Of a stretch of 64,000 nucleotides of DNA, positions 38,965-48,728 are shown piece after piece (the first letter of the stretch is position 1; each line of letters begins with the position of its first letter). Source of the DNA: Elioraea thermophila (ex Habib et al. 2022) (GTDB taxonomy: Bacteria; Pseudomonadota; Alphaproteobacteria; Acetobacterales; Acetobacteraceae); the NCBI RefSeq assembly GCF_003336755.1, contig NZ_QMDI01000005.1:124001-188000 (forward strand). Direction: 5' to 3'. The notes beneath the pieces are model-generated. The model was not told the DNA's origin and did no database searches. It saw only the letters and a program-made list of their open reading frames with translations. The position numbers and the translations under genes are program-made.

Positions 38965-41900
38965 TCAGTCGCCGGCCGCGGCGAGCTCCCGCTCGGTGGC
39001 GAGCGGCACCGGCAAGTACCGCACGAAGTCCTTCGGCACGACCTGCCAGAACCGGTCGCGCTCGCGCTCCCAGTCGTTGAGCAAGGACGCGGCGAAGCGG
39101 CTGTTCGTCTCCGTCACGTGGCGGGCGATCAGGTCGCGCAGCACCCCCTCCCAGTGCGGATGCGTAAGCCGCTGCCACAGCACGTGCTCGGGGTTGATCC
39201 GCTTCGGCAACACGTCCTCGGGGTCGTAGACGAAGGCCATGCCGCCGGTCATGCCGGCGGCGAAATTGTCGCCGACCGCCCCGAGGATGACGCAGGTGCC
39301 GCCCGTCATGTACTCGCAGCCGTTCGCCCCGCAGCCTTCGACAACGGCGATCGCCCCCGAGTTGCGCACGGCGAAGCGCTCGCCCGCTTGGCCAGCGGCA
39401 AACAGGTAGCCCGCGGTCGCGCCGTACAGCACGGTGTTGCCGATGATGGTGTTCTCGTTCGACCGCAGGGTGGAGGACGGAGCTTGGCGGACGACGATGG
39501 TGGCACCCGACAGTCCCTTGCCCACATAGTCGTTGGCGTCGCCGAACACCTCGAGCTTCAGCCCCTGCACGGCGAAGGCGCCGAGCGATTGCCCCGCCGA
39601 CCCGCGCAGCCGCACCGTAATGTGGCCGGGTGCCAACCCCTTCATGCCGAAGCGACGCACGATCTTGGAGGAGAGCTTGGCACCGATCGCGCGGTAGGTG
39701 TTCCGGATGTTGTACTGCAGCTGCATCTTCTCGCCGTCCTGGAAGAGCGGGGCGGCGTCGGCGATCATCTGGGCATCCAGGGTCTCCGGCACCTCGTTTC
39801 GTCCCTGTAGCGTGCAGTACGGCGCGTAGGGCCCCGGGTCGGCCTGCACGAGGAGGGGGTTGAGGTCGAGGTCGTCGAGATGTTCGCCCCCGCGCGACAC
39901 CTGCTTCAGCAGGTCCGTGCGGCCGACCACCTCCTCGAGGCGGCGGAAGCCCAAGGAGGCGAGGATCTCGCGGACCTCCTCGGCGATGAAGGAGAAGAGG
40001 TTGATCACCTTCTCCGGCGTGCCCTCGAACTTGGCGCGCAGCCGTTCGTCCTGCGTGCAGATGCCGACGGGGCAGGTGTTGGAGTGGCACTGCCGCACCA
40101 TGATGCAGCCCATGGCGATCAGCGAGGCGGTGCCGATGCCGAATTCCTCCGCCCCCAGCATCGCCGCAATCACCACGTCGCGTCCGGTCTTGATGCCGCC
40201 ATCCGTGCGCAGCTTCACGCGATGGCGAAGCCGGTTCAGCATCAGCACCTGGTGCGTCTCGGACAGACCCATCTCCCACGGCGAGCCCGCGTACTTGATG
40301 GAACTCTGCGGGCTCGCGCCGGTGCCGCCGACATGGCCGGAGATCAGGATCACGTCGGCCATCGCCTTCGCCACCCCGGCGGCGATGGTGCCGATCCCCG
40401 ATCGCGCCACCAGCTTCACGCAGACCTGGGCATCCGGGTTGATCTGCTTGAGGTCGTAGATGAGCTGGGCGAGGTCCTCGATCGAGTAGATGTCGTGGTG
40501 CGGTGGGGGCGAAATGAGCGCGATCCCCGGCGTCGAGTGCCGAAGCCGGGCGATCACCTCGCTCACCTTGAACCCCGGCAGCTGGCCCCCTTCGCCGGGC
40601 TTGGCACCTTGCGCGATCTTGATCTCGATCTCGCGGCAGTTGTTCAGGTACTCGGCGGTGACGCCGAAGCGTCCCGAGGCCACCTGCTTGATCGCCGAGT
40701 TCGCGTTGTCGCCGTTCGGCCGCGGCTTGGCGCGCGCAGGGTCCTCACCGCCTTCGCCCGAATCCGACTTCGCACCGATCCGGTTCATCGCGATCGACAG
40801 CGTCTCGTGCGCCTCGGGGCTGAGCGCGCCGAAGGAGATGCCGGGCGAGACGAGGCGGCGGCGGAGTTCCGTCACCGATTCGACTTCCTCCACCGGGATC
40901 GGCTTGCGGCCCTCGGTCTTGAAGTCGAGCAGGTCGCGCAGCGCGATGGGCGGAAGTTTGCGGACGGCCTCGGTGTAGCGCTTGTAGGTCTGGTAGCTGT
41001 CCGTGGCCACCGCCTGCTGAAGCAGATGGATCAGGTTGCCGGCGAAGGCGTGCGCCTCGCCGGAGCGGCGAAGCTTGTAGAGCCCGCCGACAGGGAGCGT
41101 GACCGCCTCCTCCGCCCAGGCCTTGCGGTGCAGCGCGATGACCTTGCGCGCGATCCCGGAGAGGCCGATGCCCGAGATCCGGCTCTGCATGCCGGGGAAG
41201 AACTCGGCAACGAGGGCGCGCGACAGCCCGATCGCCTCGAAATTGTACCCACCGCGATACGACGACAGCACGCCGATGCCCATCTTGCTCATGATCTTGA
41301 GCAGGCCCTTGTCGAGCGCCTTCTTGTAGCGGGCGAGCGCCGTCTTGAGCGGCATGTCGCCGAACAGGCCGCGGCGATGGCGATCCGCGATGCACTCCTG
41401 CGCGAGCCACGGATTGACCGTGGTCGCCCCAACACCGATCAGCACGGCCACGGAATGAACATCGAGGGCTTCGGAGGAGCGCACGTTGAGCGACGTGAAG
41501 GTGCGCAAGGACTGGCGCACGAGGTGCGTGTGCACGCCACCCGCAGCCAGCACCATCGGGATCGCGCAGCGATCGCGCCCCACGCGCTCGTCGGTGAGGA
41601 TGACGTGGGCGGCGCCGGCGCGCACGCCCTCCTCGGCCTCGCGACGGATGCGGTCGATGGCGCGGCGAAGCCCGGCCTCGCCCTCGGCGGGGTCGAAGGT
41701 GCAGTCGACCTCGACCGCGGAGGCACCCATGTAGGCGCGCATCGCCTCGAACTCGGCGTTCGTCAGCACGGGGCTCTCGAGGGCGAGCATGTCGCACTGC
41801 GAGGGGTCCTCATCCAGAATGTTGCCGAGATTGCCGAGGCGCGTCTTCAGCGTCATCACCCGCGTCTCGCGCAAGGAATCGATCGGCGGGTTGGTGACTT

Positions 41901-43512
41901 GGCTGAACATCTGCCGGAAATAGTGCGACAGCGGCCGGTACTGATCCGACAGCACGGCGAGCGGCGTGTCGTCGCCCATCGAGCCGACCGCCTCGTCGGC
42001 GTTCTCCACCATCGGGTGGAGGATCATCTCGAGCTCCTCGAGCGAGAGCCCGGCCGAGACCTGATGGCGGCGCAGGGTTTCGCCGGAGAGGCGAACGGGT
42101 TCCTGTGCTTCCGCCTTGATCAGCGCATCGAGGTGGGTGGTGCGCTTGACCCAAGCGCGGAAGTCCCGCCGCGCGGCGAGCATGTCCTTGAGCGCGGTGT
42201 CGTCGTAGAACTTGCCTTCGTCGAGATCGACCGCGATGCACTGGCCGGGGCCGACCCGTCCCTTGCGGACGATCTCGTCCTCACGCAGCTTCACCATGCC
42301 GGTCTCGGAACCGACGACCAGCAGCCCGTCCTGCGTGATGGTGTAACGCATGGGACGAAGCCCGTTGCGGTCCATGCCGGCGATCACCCACCGCCCGTCG
42401 GTGCCGCAGATCGCCGCCGGGCCGTCCCACGGCTCCATCACGGCGTTGCAGTAGAGGAACAATGCCCGGTGCGCCTCCGGCATGGTGGCGTTGTTGCCGA
42501 TGCTCTCCGGAATCATCAGCGCCTTCGCCATCGGCGCGTCGCGCCCCGCGCGCACCAGGAGCTCGAACACGTTGTCGAGGATCGCGGTGTCGGACCCGCC
42601 GGCCTGGATCACCGGCTTGATGTCGTCGAGATAGGGGTCGAGCAGAGGCGAGGCGAGCCGCGTCTCGTGGCTCTTCATCCAGTTCACGTTGCCGGCGAGC
42701 GTGTTGATCTCGCCGTTGTGCGCGATCATGCGGAAGGGCTGCGCGAGACGCCAGGTGGGGAAGGTGTTGGTCGAATAGCGCTGGTGATAGATCGCGAAGC
42801 GCGAGACGAAGCGCGGATCGAGCAGGTCCGGGTAGAACTCGGTCAGCGCCTGGGCGAGGAACATGCCCTTGTAGATGACCGAGCGGGCCGAGAGGCTGCA
42901 GATGTAGAGATCGGGCACCTGAGCGGCGATCGCCGCCTTCTCGATACGCCGGCGGATCACGTACAGATCGCGCTCGATGGTGTCGATCGCACGCTGCTGC
43001 GGGTCGAACAGCAGGATCTGCTCGATCTCGGGCCGTGTCGCGTTCGCCTTCTCGCCGATGCAGGAGACGTCGATCGGCACCTGGCGCCAGCCGTAGATGC
43101 CGTAGCCGAAGGCGAGCACCTCCGTCTCGACGATCTGCCGGCACCGTTCCTGTGCCGAGAGGTCCGTCTTCGGCAGGAACACCTGACCGACGATGATCGG
43201 CCCGGGCTTCAGCCGGTCGCCGCCGCGCACCACGGCCTCGGCGAAGAAGTCGTGCGGAATCTCGACGTGGATGCCTGCGCCGTCGCCGGTCTTGCCGTCG
43301 GCATCCACCGCGCCGCGGTGCCACAGCGCCTTCAGCGCATCGATGCCGGCCTGCACCACCGCGCGCGAGGGCTTGCCGTCGATGGCGGCGATCAGTCCGA
43401 CACCGCAGGAATCGTGTTCGGTGAGATCAACACCGGCGCGCGCCAGGCGCGCCGCATTGTCCGACCAGGCGGAGACGAAGTCGTCACCCGTTTCGCGGAT
43501 CATGCCGTCCAT
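38965..43512 (-). CDS. gltB: Glutamate synthase (NADPH), large chain
   Basis: A 1515-residue subunit that makes two glutamates from glutamine plus 2-oxoglutarate. Class II amidotransferase domain: Cys36 in HDSCGVGLIAAIDG becomes the N-terminal nucleophile after removal of a 36-residue propeptide. A central domain follows, then the FMN-binding synthase domain with GGTGASPQSSIKYAGSPWEM and the [3Fe-4S] cysteines of MVRQCHSNTCPVGICTQDER, and finally the GXGXG beta-helix domain (EGCGANGCEYMTGGTCVILG). The length is standard. It is the third gene of a gltD-DUF2059-gltB unit. Confidence 0.97.
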   Translation of the reverse strand: MDGMIRETGDDFVSAWSDNAARLARAGVDLTEHDSCGVGLIAAIDGKPSRAVVQAGIDALKALWHRGAVDADGKTGDGAGIHVEIPHDFFAEAVVRGGDRLKPGPIIVGQVFLPKTDLSAQERCRQIVETEVLAFGYGIYGWRQVPIDVSCIGEKANATRPEIEQILLFDPQQRAIDTIERDLYVIRRRIEKAAIAAQVPDLYICSLSARSVIYKGMFLAQALTEFYPDLLDPRFVSRFAIYHQRYSTNTFPTWRLAQPFRMIAHNGEINTLAGNVNWMKSHETRLASPLLDPYLDDIKPVIQAGGSDTAILDNVFELLVRAGRDAPMAKALMIPESIGNNATMPEAHRALFLYCNAVMEPWDGPAAICGTDGRWVIAGMDRNGLRPMRYTITQDGLLVVGSETGMVKLREDEIVRKGRVGPGQCIAVDLDEGKFYDDTALKDMLAARRDFRAWVKRTTHLDALIKAEAQEPVRLSGETLRRHQVSAGLSLEELEMILHPMVENADEAVGSMGDDTPLAVLSDQYRPLSHYFRQMFSQVTNPPIDSLRETRVMTLKTRLGNLGNILDEDPSQCDMLALESPVLTNAEFEAMRAYMGASAVEVDCTFDPAEGEAGLRRAIDRIRREAEEGVRAGAAHVILTDERVGRDRCAIPMVLAAGGVHTHLVRQSLRTFTSLNVRSSEALDVHSVAVLIGVGATTVNPWLAQECIADRHRRGLFGDMPLKTALARYKKALDKGLLKIMSKMGIGVLSSYRGGYNFEAIGLSRALVAEFFPGMQSRISGIGLSGIARKVIALHRKAWAEEAVTLPVGGLYKLRRSGEAHAFAGNLIHLLQQAVATDSYQTYKRYTEAVRKLPPIALRDLLDFKTEGRKPIPVEEVESVTELRRRLVSPGISFGALSPEAHETLSIAMNRIGAKSDSGEGGEDPARAKPRPNGDNANSAIKQVASGRFGVTAEYLNNCREIEIKIAQGAKPGEGGQLPGFKVSEVIARLRHSTPGIALISPPPHHDIYSIEDLAQLIYDLKQINPDAQVCVKLVARSGIGTIAAGVAKAMADVILISGHVGGTGASPQSSIKYAGSPWEMGLSETHQVLMLNRLRHRVKLRTDGGIKTGRDVVIAAMLGAEEFGIGTASLIAMGCIMVRQCHSNTCPVGICTQDERLRAKFEGTPEKVINLFSFIAEEVREILASLGFRRLEEVVGRTDLLKQVSRGGEHLDDLDLNPLLVQADPGPYAPYCTLQGRNEVPETLDAQMIADAAPLFQDGEKMQLQYNIRNTYRAIGAKLSSKIVRRFGMKGLAPGHITVRLRGSAGQSLGAFAVQGLKLEVFGDANDYVGKGLSGATIVVRQAPSSTLRSNENTIIGNTVLYGATAGYLFAAGQAGERFAVRNSGAIAVVEGCGANGCEYMTGGTCVILGAVGDNFAAGMTGGMAFVYDPEDVLPKRINPEHVLWQRLTHPHWEGVLRDLIARHVTETNSRFAASLLNDWERERDRFWQVVPKDFVRYLPVPLATERELAAAGD

Positions 43513-43526
43513 GGTCGTCGTTCCTC

Positions 43527-44027
43527 TCAGTAGCGCAGCCCGCGCAGCCGCGCATCGCGCGACTGGGCGAGGGTCTCTTCAGCCACTTTCCGCACCCAGC
43601 CCGGGCTTTCCCGCTCGATCTCGAAGGCGACGAGCTGGAGCGCGCCCTCCAGCCGCTGATCGAGCCGCAATTCGAGGAAACGGCGGATCAGCGACAGCTC
43701 CTCCGCCGTGAAGCCGCGCAACAGGGGTTGCGCCGCCAGCTGCAGGAGCTCGTCGAGCCTCCGCCCGATCGCCGGCATGATCGCGGCCTCCACCGCATGG
43801 CGGATGTCGGCCTCGCGCCCGGGGTTGCGCTCGCGCAAGTAGGCCTGAAGCTGTTCGGCGAGCTGGGGCGCACCGTCGCGGATCTGATCGACGAGGCCGG
43901 TGATGGCGAGGATGCGCTTCGCCTCCTCCTCGGCATTCGGCGTCTGGGCGGCGAGCGGTTGCGCGAGCGCGACGCTCAACGCGATCGCGGCGAGGAGCCA
44001 GCGCGATCCGTTCCGGAATGGGATCAT
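43527..44027 (-). CDS. DUF2059 domain exported protein
   Basis: A 166-residue protein with a Sec leader (WLLAAIALSVALAQPLAAQ) and a helical DUF2059 body, a periplasmic family of unknown function (LQAYLRERNPGREADIRHAV, FTAEELSLIRRFLELRL). The start overlaps the gltD stop (ATGA) and the end is 14 bp before gltB, so it is made from the glutamate synthase message. There is no evident enzymatic link to GltBD. Confidence 0.8.
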   Translation of the reverse strand: MIPFRNGSRWLLAAIALSVALAQPLAAQTPNAEEEAKRILAITGLVDQIRDGAPQLAEQLQAYLRERNPGREADIRHAVEAAIMPAIGRRLDELLQLAAQPLLRGFTAEELSLIRRFLELRLDQRLEGALQLVAFEIERESPGWVRKVAEETLAQSRDARLRGLRY

Positions 44028-45472
44028 TCCGCCGCAACCGCGAGGGCGGGACGCGCGCCGGCGTGGGCCGCGATCCAGGCGTGCATCTCGGCCGCCGCGT
44101 CGCGCCCGTCGCGGATGGCCCACACCACGAGCGAGGCGCCGCGCACGATGTCGCCGGCGGCGAACACGCCCGGGAGGGAGGTCATCATCGTGCGGTGATC
44201 GACCTTGATCGTGCCCCAGCGCGTGACCGCGAGCGATGGTTCGTTGAACAGGGTCGGCAGATCCTCGGGGTCGAAGCCGAGAGCCTTGATCACGAGATCG
44301 GCCTCCAGGGTGAAGGAGGAGCCGGGAATGGGCTCGACCTGCTGCCGCCCGGTGGCGTCGGGCAAGCCGAGGTGCATGCGCACGGCACGCACCGCGCGCA
44401 CATGGCCGTCGCCGAGGAAGGCCTCCGGCGAGGCGAGCCAGACGAAGCGCACGCCCTCTTCCTCGGCGTGGTTCACCTCGCGCACCGAGCCAGGCATGTT
44501 GGCGCGATCGCGGCGATAGAGACAGGTCACGGACGCCGCGCCTTGGCGGATGGCGGTGCGCACGCAGTCCATCGCGGTGTCGCCGCCGCCGATCACCACC
44601 ACGCGCTTGCCGGCCGCGTTCAGCCGCCCGTCATCGAAGCCCGGCGCGGTGTCGCCGAGCCCCTTGCGGTTGGAGGCCGTGAGGTACTCGAGCGCCGGCA
44701 CGATGCCGGCGAGCCCAGCACCGGGCCCGCCGATGTCGCGCGCCTTGTAAACCCCGGTCGCGATCAGCACCGCGTCATGGCGGGCGCGCAGTTCGGCCAG
44801 CGAAACGTCCTTGCCGACCGTGCAGCCGAGGTGGAACACGATCCCGCCGTCCTCGAACTGGCGCCAGCGCCGCAGCACCACCGCCTTCTCCAGCTTGAAG
44901 TTGGGAATGCCGTAGATCATCAGCCCACCGACGCGGTCGTAGCGGTCGTAGACGTGCACCGCGTAGCCCTTGCGCCGCAGCCGTTCGGCGGCGGCGAGGC
45001 CGGCCGGCCCCGCGCCGATGATGCCGACGGAGTAGGGGAGTTCACGGGAGGGTTTCGGCGGCTTGACCCAGCCCTTCTCCCAGGCGGTGTCGGTGATGTA
45101 GCGCTCGACCGCGCCGATGGTCACGCTCGCGAAGCCCTTTTCGATCACGCAATGGCCTTCGCAGAGCCTGTCCTGCGGGCAGACCCGGCCGCAGATTTCG
45201 GGGAAGGTGTTGGTGGCGGCGGCGACCTCGTAGGCCTCCTCGAGCCGGCCTTCGGCGGTCAGCTTCAGCCAGTCGGGGATGTTGTTGCCGAGCGGGCAAT
45301 GCACCTGGCAGAAGGGCACGCCGCACTGGCTGCAGCGCGAGGCCTGTTCGGCCGCACGCTCGGCCGAAAACGCGCGGTAGATTTCGTCCCAGTCATGCGC
45401 CCGCGCTTCCGCCGGCCGCTTGTCCGGCGTGCGCTGCGGCGTGGAGACGAACTTCAGCATCCGTTCGGCCAT
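44024..45472 (-). CDS. gltD: Glutamate synthase (NADPH), small chain
   Basis: A 482-residue NADPH-oxidising subunit feeding electrons to GltB. Seen: two N-terminal [4Fe-4S] cysteine clusters (CSQCGVPFCQVHCPLG and CGRVCPQDRLCEGHC), the FAD Rossmann motif GIIGAGPAGLAAAERL, the NADPH motif VVVIGGGDTAMDCVRTA, and the closing GVFAAGDIVRGASLVVWAI. The start at 45472 matches family length; an ATG 105 bp upstream gives a non-conserved Arg/Pro-rich extension. gltD precedes gltB here, the reverse of the enteric order. Confidence 0.96.
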   Translation of the reverse strand: MAERMLKFVSTPQRTPDKRPAEARAHDWDEIYRAFSAERAAEQASRCSQCGVPFCQVHCPLGNNIPDWLKLTAEGRLEEAYEVAAATNTFPEICGRVCPQDRLCEGHCVIEKGFASVTIGAVERYITDTAWEKGWVKPPKPSRELPYSVGIIGAGPAGLAAAERLRRKGYAVHVYDRYDRVGGLMIYGIPNFKLEKAVVLRRWRQFEDGGIVFHLGCTVGKDVSLAELRARHDAVLIATGVYKARDIGGPGAGLAGIVPALEYLTASNRKGLGDTAPGFDDGRLNAAGKRVVVIGGGDTAMDCVRTAIRQGAASVTCLYRRDRANMPGSVREVNHAEEEGVRFVWLASPEAFLGDGHVRAVRAVRMHLGLPDATGRQQVEPIPGSSFTLEADLVIKALGFDPEDLPTLFNEPSLAVTRWGTIKVDHRTMMTSLPGVFAAGDIVRGASLVVWAIRDGRDAAAEMHAWIAAHAGARPALAVAAE

Positions 45473-45710
45473 GCCCGTTCCCTCGCTCGATCCGCGTCGG
45501 CGGGGCGGACGGCCGGAGCCGGCCCCGTCGGGCGGGAGGCCCGGTCTCGCCGGGGCCAGCGTCTTATATGTCCTCAAGCTGGCCTGGACGAGACAGAATC
45601 GAACAATCAGGTCCGATCCGGACCCTCATGGCAGGGTCGCGCCCGAGTTCTGACACAGTGTGGGCCGCCCAGCCACCGGCGCCTCGGGTGATCGGGCCGA
45701 ATTGGACCTT

Positions 45711-46667
45711 TCAGGCCGCCGCCGGCGCCCGCGGCCCCCCGCGGCGAAAGCGCGCGAGATAGGTGGGCACGATCGCCTCCACCGCCTTCGGTGTGATGCC
45801 GAGATCGGCGAGTGTCAGCGCGCCGGGCGAGACCACATTGTCGCGCTGCAGCAGGATCAGCTGATCGCGCGTCAACAAGGGCTTGGGCAGGAGTTCGAAC
45901 AGCCGCGCCTGCAGCGCACCGACCGAATAGGGGATGGAGATCAGGAAGCGCTTCCGCCCCGTCGTGCGCAGGATGAACTCGAGGATCTCCCGGAAGGTGT
46001 AGATCCTCGGCCCACCGAGTTCGTAGGTGTTGCCGGCGGCTTCGGCGCGATCGAGCGCGGCCATCGCCGCCTCCGCCACGTCGCCGACATAGACGGGTTG
46101 GAACCGGGTGGTGCCGCCGCCGAACAGCGGCAGGGCAGGCAGGACCTGGGCGAGGGCGGCGAACTGGTTGAAGAAGTCGTCCTCGGGGCCGAACACGATC
46201 GAGGGGCGCAGCACGACCGCGGCGGGGTAGGCAGCCCGCAGCGCCGCCTCGCCTTCCGCCTTGGTGCGGGCGTAGACCGAGGGGCTGGCCGGATCCGCCC
46301 CGATGGCCGAGACATGCACGACGTGCTTGGCCCCGGCCGTCGCCGCCGCCCGGCCGATGCGGCCCGGCGCCTCGGCATGCAGCGCCCGGAAGGTCTGGCT
46401 CCCGGTCTCGTAGAGGATGCCTACGCAGTTGACGACGACCTCGGCCCCCGCCACCAGGGCGGCAACGGCGGCGGCGTCGCGCACCGAGGCCGCCATCGGC
46501 ACGATCTGACCCAAATTGCCCATCGGCTTGAGGAAGTTGGCGCGATCGGGGTCGCGCACGCCGACGCGCACGATGTAGCCCCGCTGCGCGAGCCGCTTGA
46601 CGATGTAGCGCCCGACGAAGCCGGAGCCGCCGAACACCGTCGCCACCTTGCGCTCCTCGGCCACCAT
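45711..46667 (-). CDS. NDUFA9-like NAD(P)-dependent epimerase/oxidoreductase
   Basis: A 318-residue atypical short-chain dehydrogenase of the complex-I NDUFA9 subfamily. The N terminus ATVFGGSGFVGRYIVKRLAQ is its dinucleotide-binding loop, followed by VVNCVGILYETGSQTFRALH and VVLRPSIVFGPEDDFFNQFA, all hallmarks of the group. The Tyr-x3-Lys pair is present as YARTKAEGE. Bacterial members bind NADPH and may act in quinone or respiratory-complex assembly; an exact reaction is not known. The 238-bp gap to gltD holds a 6-bp GC hairpin (45610-45624) without a T tract. Confidence 0.88.
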   Translation of the reverse strand: MVAEERKVATVFGGSGFVGRYIVKRLAQRGYIVRVGVRDPDRANFLKPMGNLGQIVPMAASVRDAAAVAALVAGAEVVVNCVGILYETGSQTFRALHAEAPGRIGRAAATAGAKHVVHVSAIGADPASPSVYARTKAEGEAALRAAYPAAVVLRPSIVFGPEDDFFNQFAALAQVLPALPLFGGGTTRFQPVYVGDVAEAAMAALDRAEAAGNTYELGGPRIYTFREILEFILRTTGRKRFLISIPYSVGALQARLFELLPKPLLTRDQLILLQRDNVVSPGALTLADLGITPKAVEAIVPTYLARFRRGGPRAPAAA

Positions 46668-46791
46668 CCCGCGTTCCTCCTCAGCCGTTCGCGCGGTGCA
46701 TAAGGGGGTCGCAGCCGGCGCGGCAAGGCCGCCTCGGGCCGTTGACGCCGCCGTCCCGGGGCTCTATGCACACGCGCTCGCCAGAGCCCGT

Positions 46792-46878
46792 GCCCAGGTG
46801 GCGGAACTGGTAGACGCGCAGGTTTCAGGTACCTGTGGCCGCGAGGCCGTGGAAGTTCGAGTCTTCTCCTGGGCACCA
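46792..46878 (+). tRNA. tRNA-Leu (CAG)
   Basis: 87 nt including an encoded CCA. The acceptor stem is GCCCAGG/CCTGGGC and the anticodon stem is CAGGT/ACCTG around loop TTCAGGT (anticodon CAG). It has a long variable arm typical of class II tRNAs and a T-loop TTCGAGT. It lies 25 bp upstream of the RNase D-like gene on the same strand. Confidence 0.95.
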
Positions 46879-46903
46879 GGCGACCCTCCGCCGCGAGACC
46901 GGC

Positions 46904-47554
46904 ATGGACACGCTCTTCCTCGGTGGCGCCACCGTCCACCTGCATCGGCACGACTTGCCGCCCGGTCTCGATCTCGGCCCCGTGATCGCCGTCGATACCG
47001 AGACGATGGGGCTCAACCCGCATCGCGACCGGCTCTGCCTCGTCCAGCTTTCCGCCGGCGACGGGGTGGCGCACCTCGTCCAGCTCATCCCGCCCGCCTT
47101 GGGCGGGCGAGGGGCGGACTGCCCGAACCTGAAGGCCCTGCTCGCCGACCCCACACGCCTCAAGCTGTTCCATTTCGCGCGCTTCGATCTCGCGATCCTG
47201 CGCCACGCCCTCGGCGTCGCCGCCGCGCCTTGCTGGTGCACCAAGGTGGCCGCCAAGCTCACCCGCACCTTCACCGACCGGCACGGACTGAAGGATCTCT
47301 GCCGCGACCTGTTGGGGATCGAACTCTCCAAGCAGCAGCAATCCTCCGACTGGGGAGCGGTCGATCTCTCGCCGGAACAGCTCGCTTATGCCGCCTCCGA
47401 CGTGCTGCACCTGCATGCGTTGAAAGCCAGGCTCGAGGGCCTGCTCGAGCGGGAGGGACGGCTCGCGCTCGCCGAGGCGTGCTTCCGCTTCCTGCCCGCC
47501 CGCGCCGAACTCGATCTCTTGGGCTTCGACTCACCCGACCTGTTCGAACACTGA
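46904..47554 (+). CDS. RNase D-like 3'-5' exonuclease
   Basis: A 216-residue DEDD exonuclease domain without an HRDC tail. Catalytic residues are seen in VIAVDTETMGL (Exo I, D and E), FHFARFDLAIL (Exo II, D) and YAASDVLHL (Exo III, Y-x3-D, DEDDy type). Such short proteins trim tRNA 3' ends or structured RNA. Its gene starts 25 bp after tRNA-Leu, so the two may share a transcript. The start at 46904 was chosen because earlier frames read through the tRNA. Confidence 0.9.
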   Translation: MDTLFLGGATVHLHRHDLPPGLDLGPVIAVDTETMGLNPHRDRLCLVQLSAGDGVAHLVQLIPPALGGRGADCPNLKALLADPTRLKLFHFARFDLAILRHALGVAAAPCWCTKVAAKLTRTFTDRHGLKDLCRDLLGIELSKQQQSSDWGAVDLSPEQLAYAASDVLHLHALKARLEGLLEREGRLALAEACFRFLPARAELDLLGFDSPDLFEH

Positions 47555-47569
47555 GCGCAGCGCCCTCGC

Positions 47570-48589
47570 TCAGGCCGCGACGAGGGCCATGCCGGCGAGG
47601 CCGATGAACGCCGTTTCGGCGACCATGAGCAGGATCGCCGGCCGCCCGACCTCGACGAGCGAGGCAAGCGACGTCTTCACCCCGAGCGCGGCGATGGAGA
47701 CGACGATGCACCAGCGCGACGCATCGGCGAGCAGCGCCTGAACCGCGCGCGGCACGGCTCCAGCGCTGTTGGCCGCGACCAGAGCCAGGAAGACGAGCAG
47801 GAAGGCGGGCAGGAGCGGGGGGCGCTTCGTCCCCATCGTCGCCTCGCTCGTCACCCGTCGGCTGACCAGCGCGACGACGAACACCACCGGCACAAGCAGG
47901 GCGACGCGGAGCATCTTCACCACCGTCGCCGCCGTGCCGGCCTCGGCCGAGACGCTGAAGCCGGCGCCCACCACCTGTGCGACATCGTGGATGGTGGCGC
48001 CCAGAAACACGCCCGCCGTGCGGTCGTCGAAGCCGAGCACGCCGGTGAGCACGGGGTAGAGCACCATCGCCACGGTGGAGAGCGTGGTCACGCCCACGAT
48101 GGTGAAGGCGGTGTCGCGCTCCGCCCCCGCGCGCGGCGGCAGCACGGAGGCGATCGCCACCGCCGCCGATGCGCCGCAGATGGCGACCGCCCCGGCGGTG
48201 AGGGTACCGAACGCGGCGCCGAGCCCCATCGCGCGCGCAAGCACGAGGCCGAACAGGATGGTCGCGGCAACGATCAGCGCGACCGACGCGAACGTGCCCC
48301 ACCCGAGCCCCGCCACTTCGTCGAGCGTGATGCGCGCGCCGAGCAGCGCCACCCCGACCCGCAGCACGGCACGCGACGCGAAGCCAAGCCCCGGCGCGAA
48401 CCATGCTTCGGCGCCGAGGAAGTTGAACGCCATGCCGATGAGGAGCGCGAACAGCACCACCGGCCCGCCATGGGTGCCCGAAATGAACGCGGCGGCGAGC
48501 GCGACGACCAGAGCGAAGGCCACGCCGGGCAGGAGGGGAGCCAAGCGGTTGACCAGGAGCGAGGAAGAGAGGTGCGGTCGGCGCAGCAT
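47570..48589 (-). CDS. YeiH-family putative sulfate/anion exporter
   Basis: A 339-residue inner-membrane protein with about ten predicted helices (UPF0324/YeiH family). Diagnostic blocks are GVALLGARITLDEVAGLGWG, AVAICGASAAVAIASVL and GATIHDVAQVVGAGFSVS. YeiH relatives are annotated as putative sulfate exporters, based on weak evidence. The ATG at 48589 is preferred over a GTG at 48610. It is convergent with the RNase D-like gene. Confidence 0.88.
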   Translation of the reverse strand: MLRRPHLSSSLLVNRLAPLLPGVAFALVVALAAAFISGTHGGPVVLFALLIGMAFNFLGAEAWFAPGLGFASRAVLRVGVALLGARITLDEVAGLGWGTFASVALIVAATILFGLVLARAMGLGAAFGTLTAGAVAICGASAAVAIASVLPPRAGAERDTAFTIVGVTTLSTVAMVLYPVLTGVLGFDDRTAGVFLGATIHDVAQVVGAGFSVSAEAGTAATVVKMLRVALLVPVVFVVALVSRRVTSEATMGTKRPPLLPAFLLVFLALVAANSAGAVPRAVQALLADASRWCIVVSIAALGVKTSLASLVEVGRPAILLMVAETAFIGLAGMALVAA

Positions 48590-48728
48590 GGTCGGGGCGC
48601 GGTTATGCACGAAGCGGCGGCCAGCAGGACCGCCTCACCCATTCCGCCGCGGCCGCAGCGAAACCCTCATCACGGGGCGAAAACGCCGTCGCTGCGACAG
48701 CAATCATTCACCGCAAGTCGCCGTGAGA

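Noticed and set aside
39880-43533. A 1217-codon open frame antisense to gltB
   Set aside because: GC-rich DNA keeps opposite-strand frames open. The protein is His/Arg/Asp-rich without domains, while gltB on the other strand is fully conserved.
45610-45624. GGTCCG-ATC-CGGACC hairpin as a terminator of the NDUFA9-like gene
   Set aside because: No T tract on either strand; a 6-bp GC stem is common by chance at this base composition.
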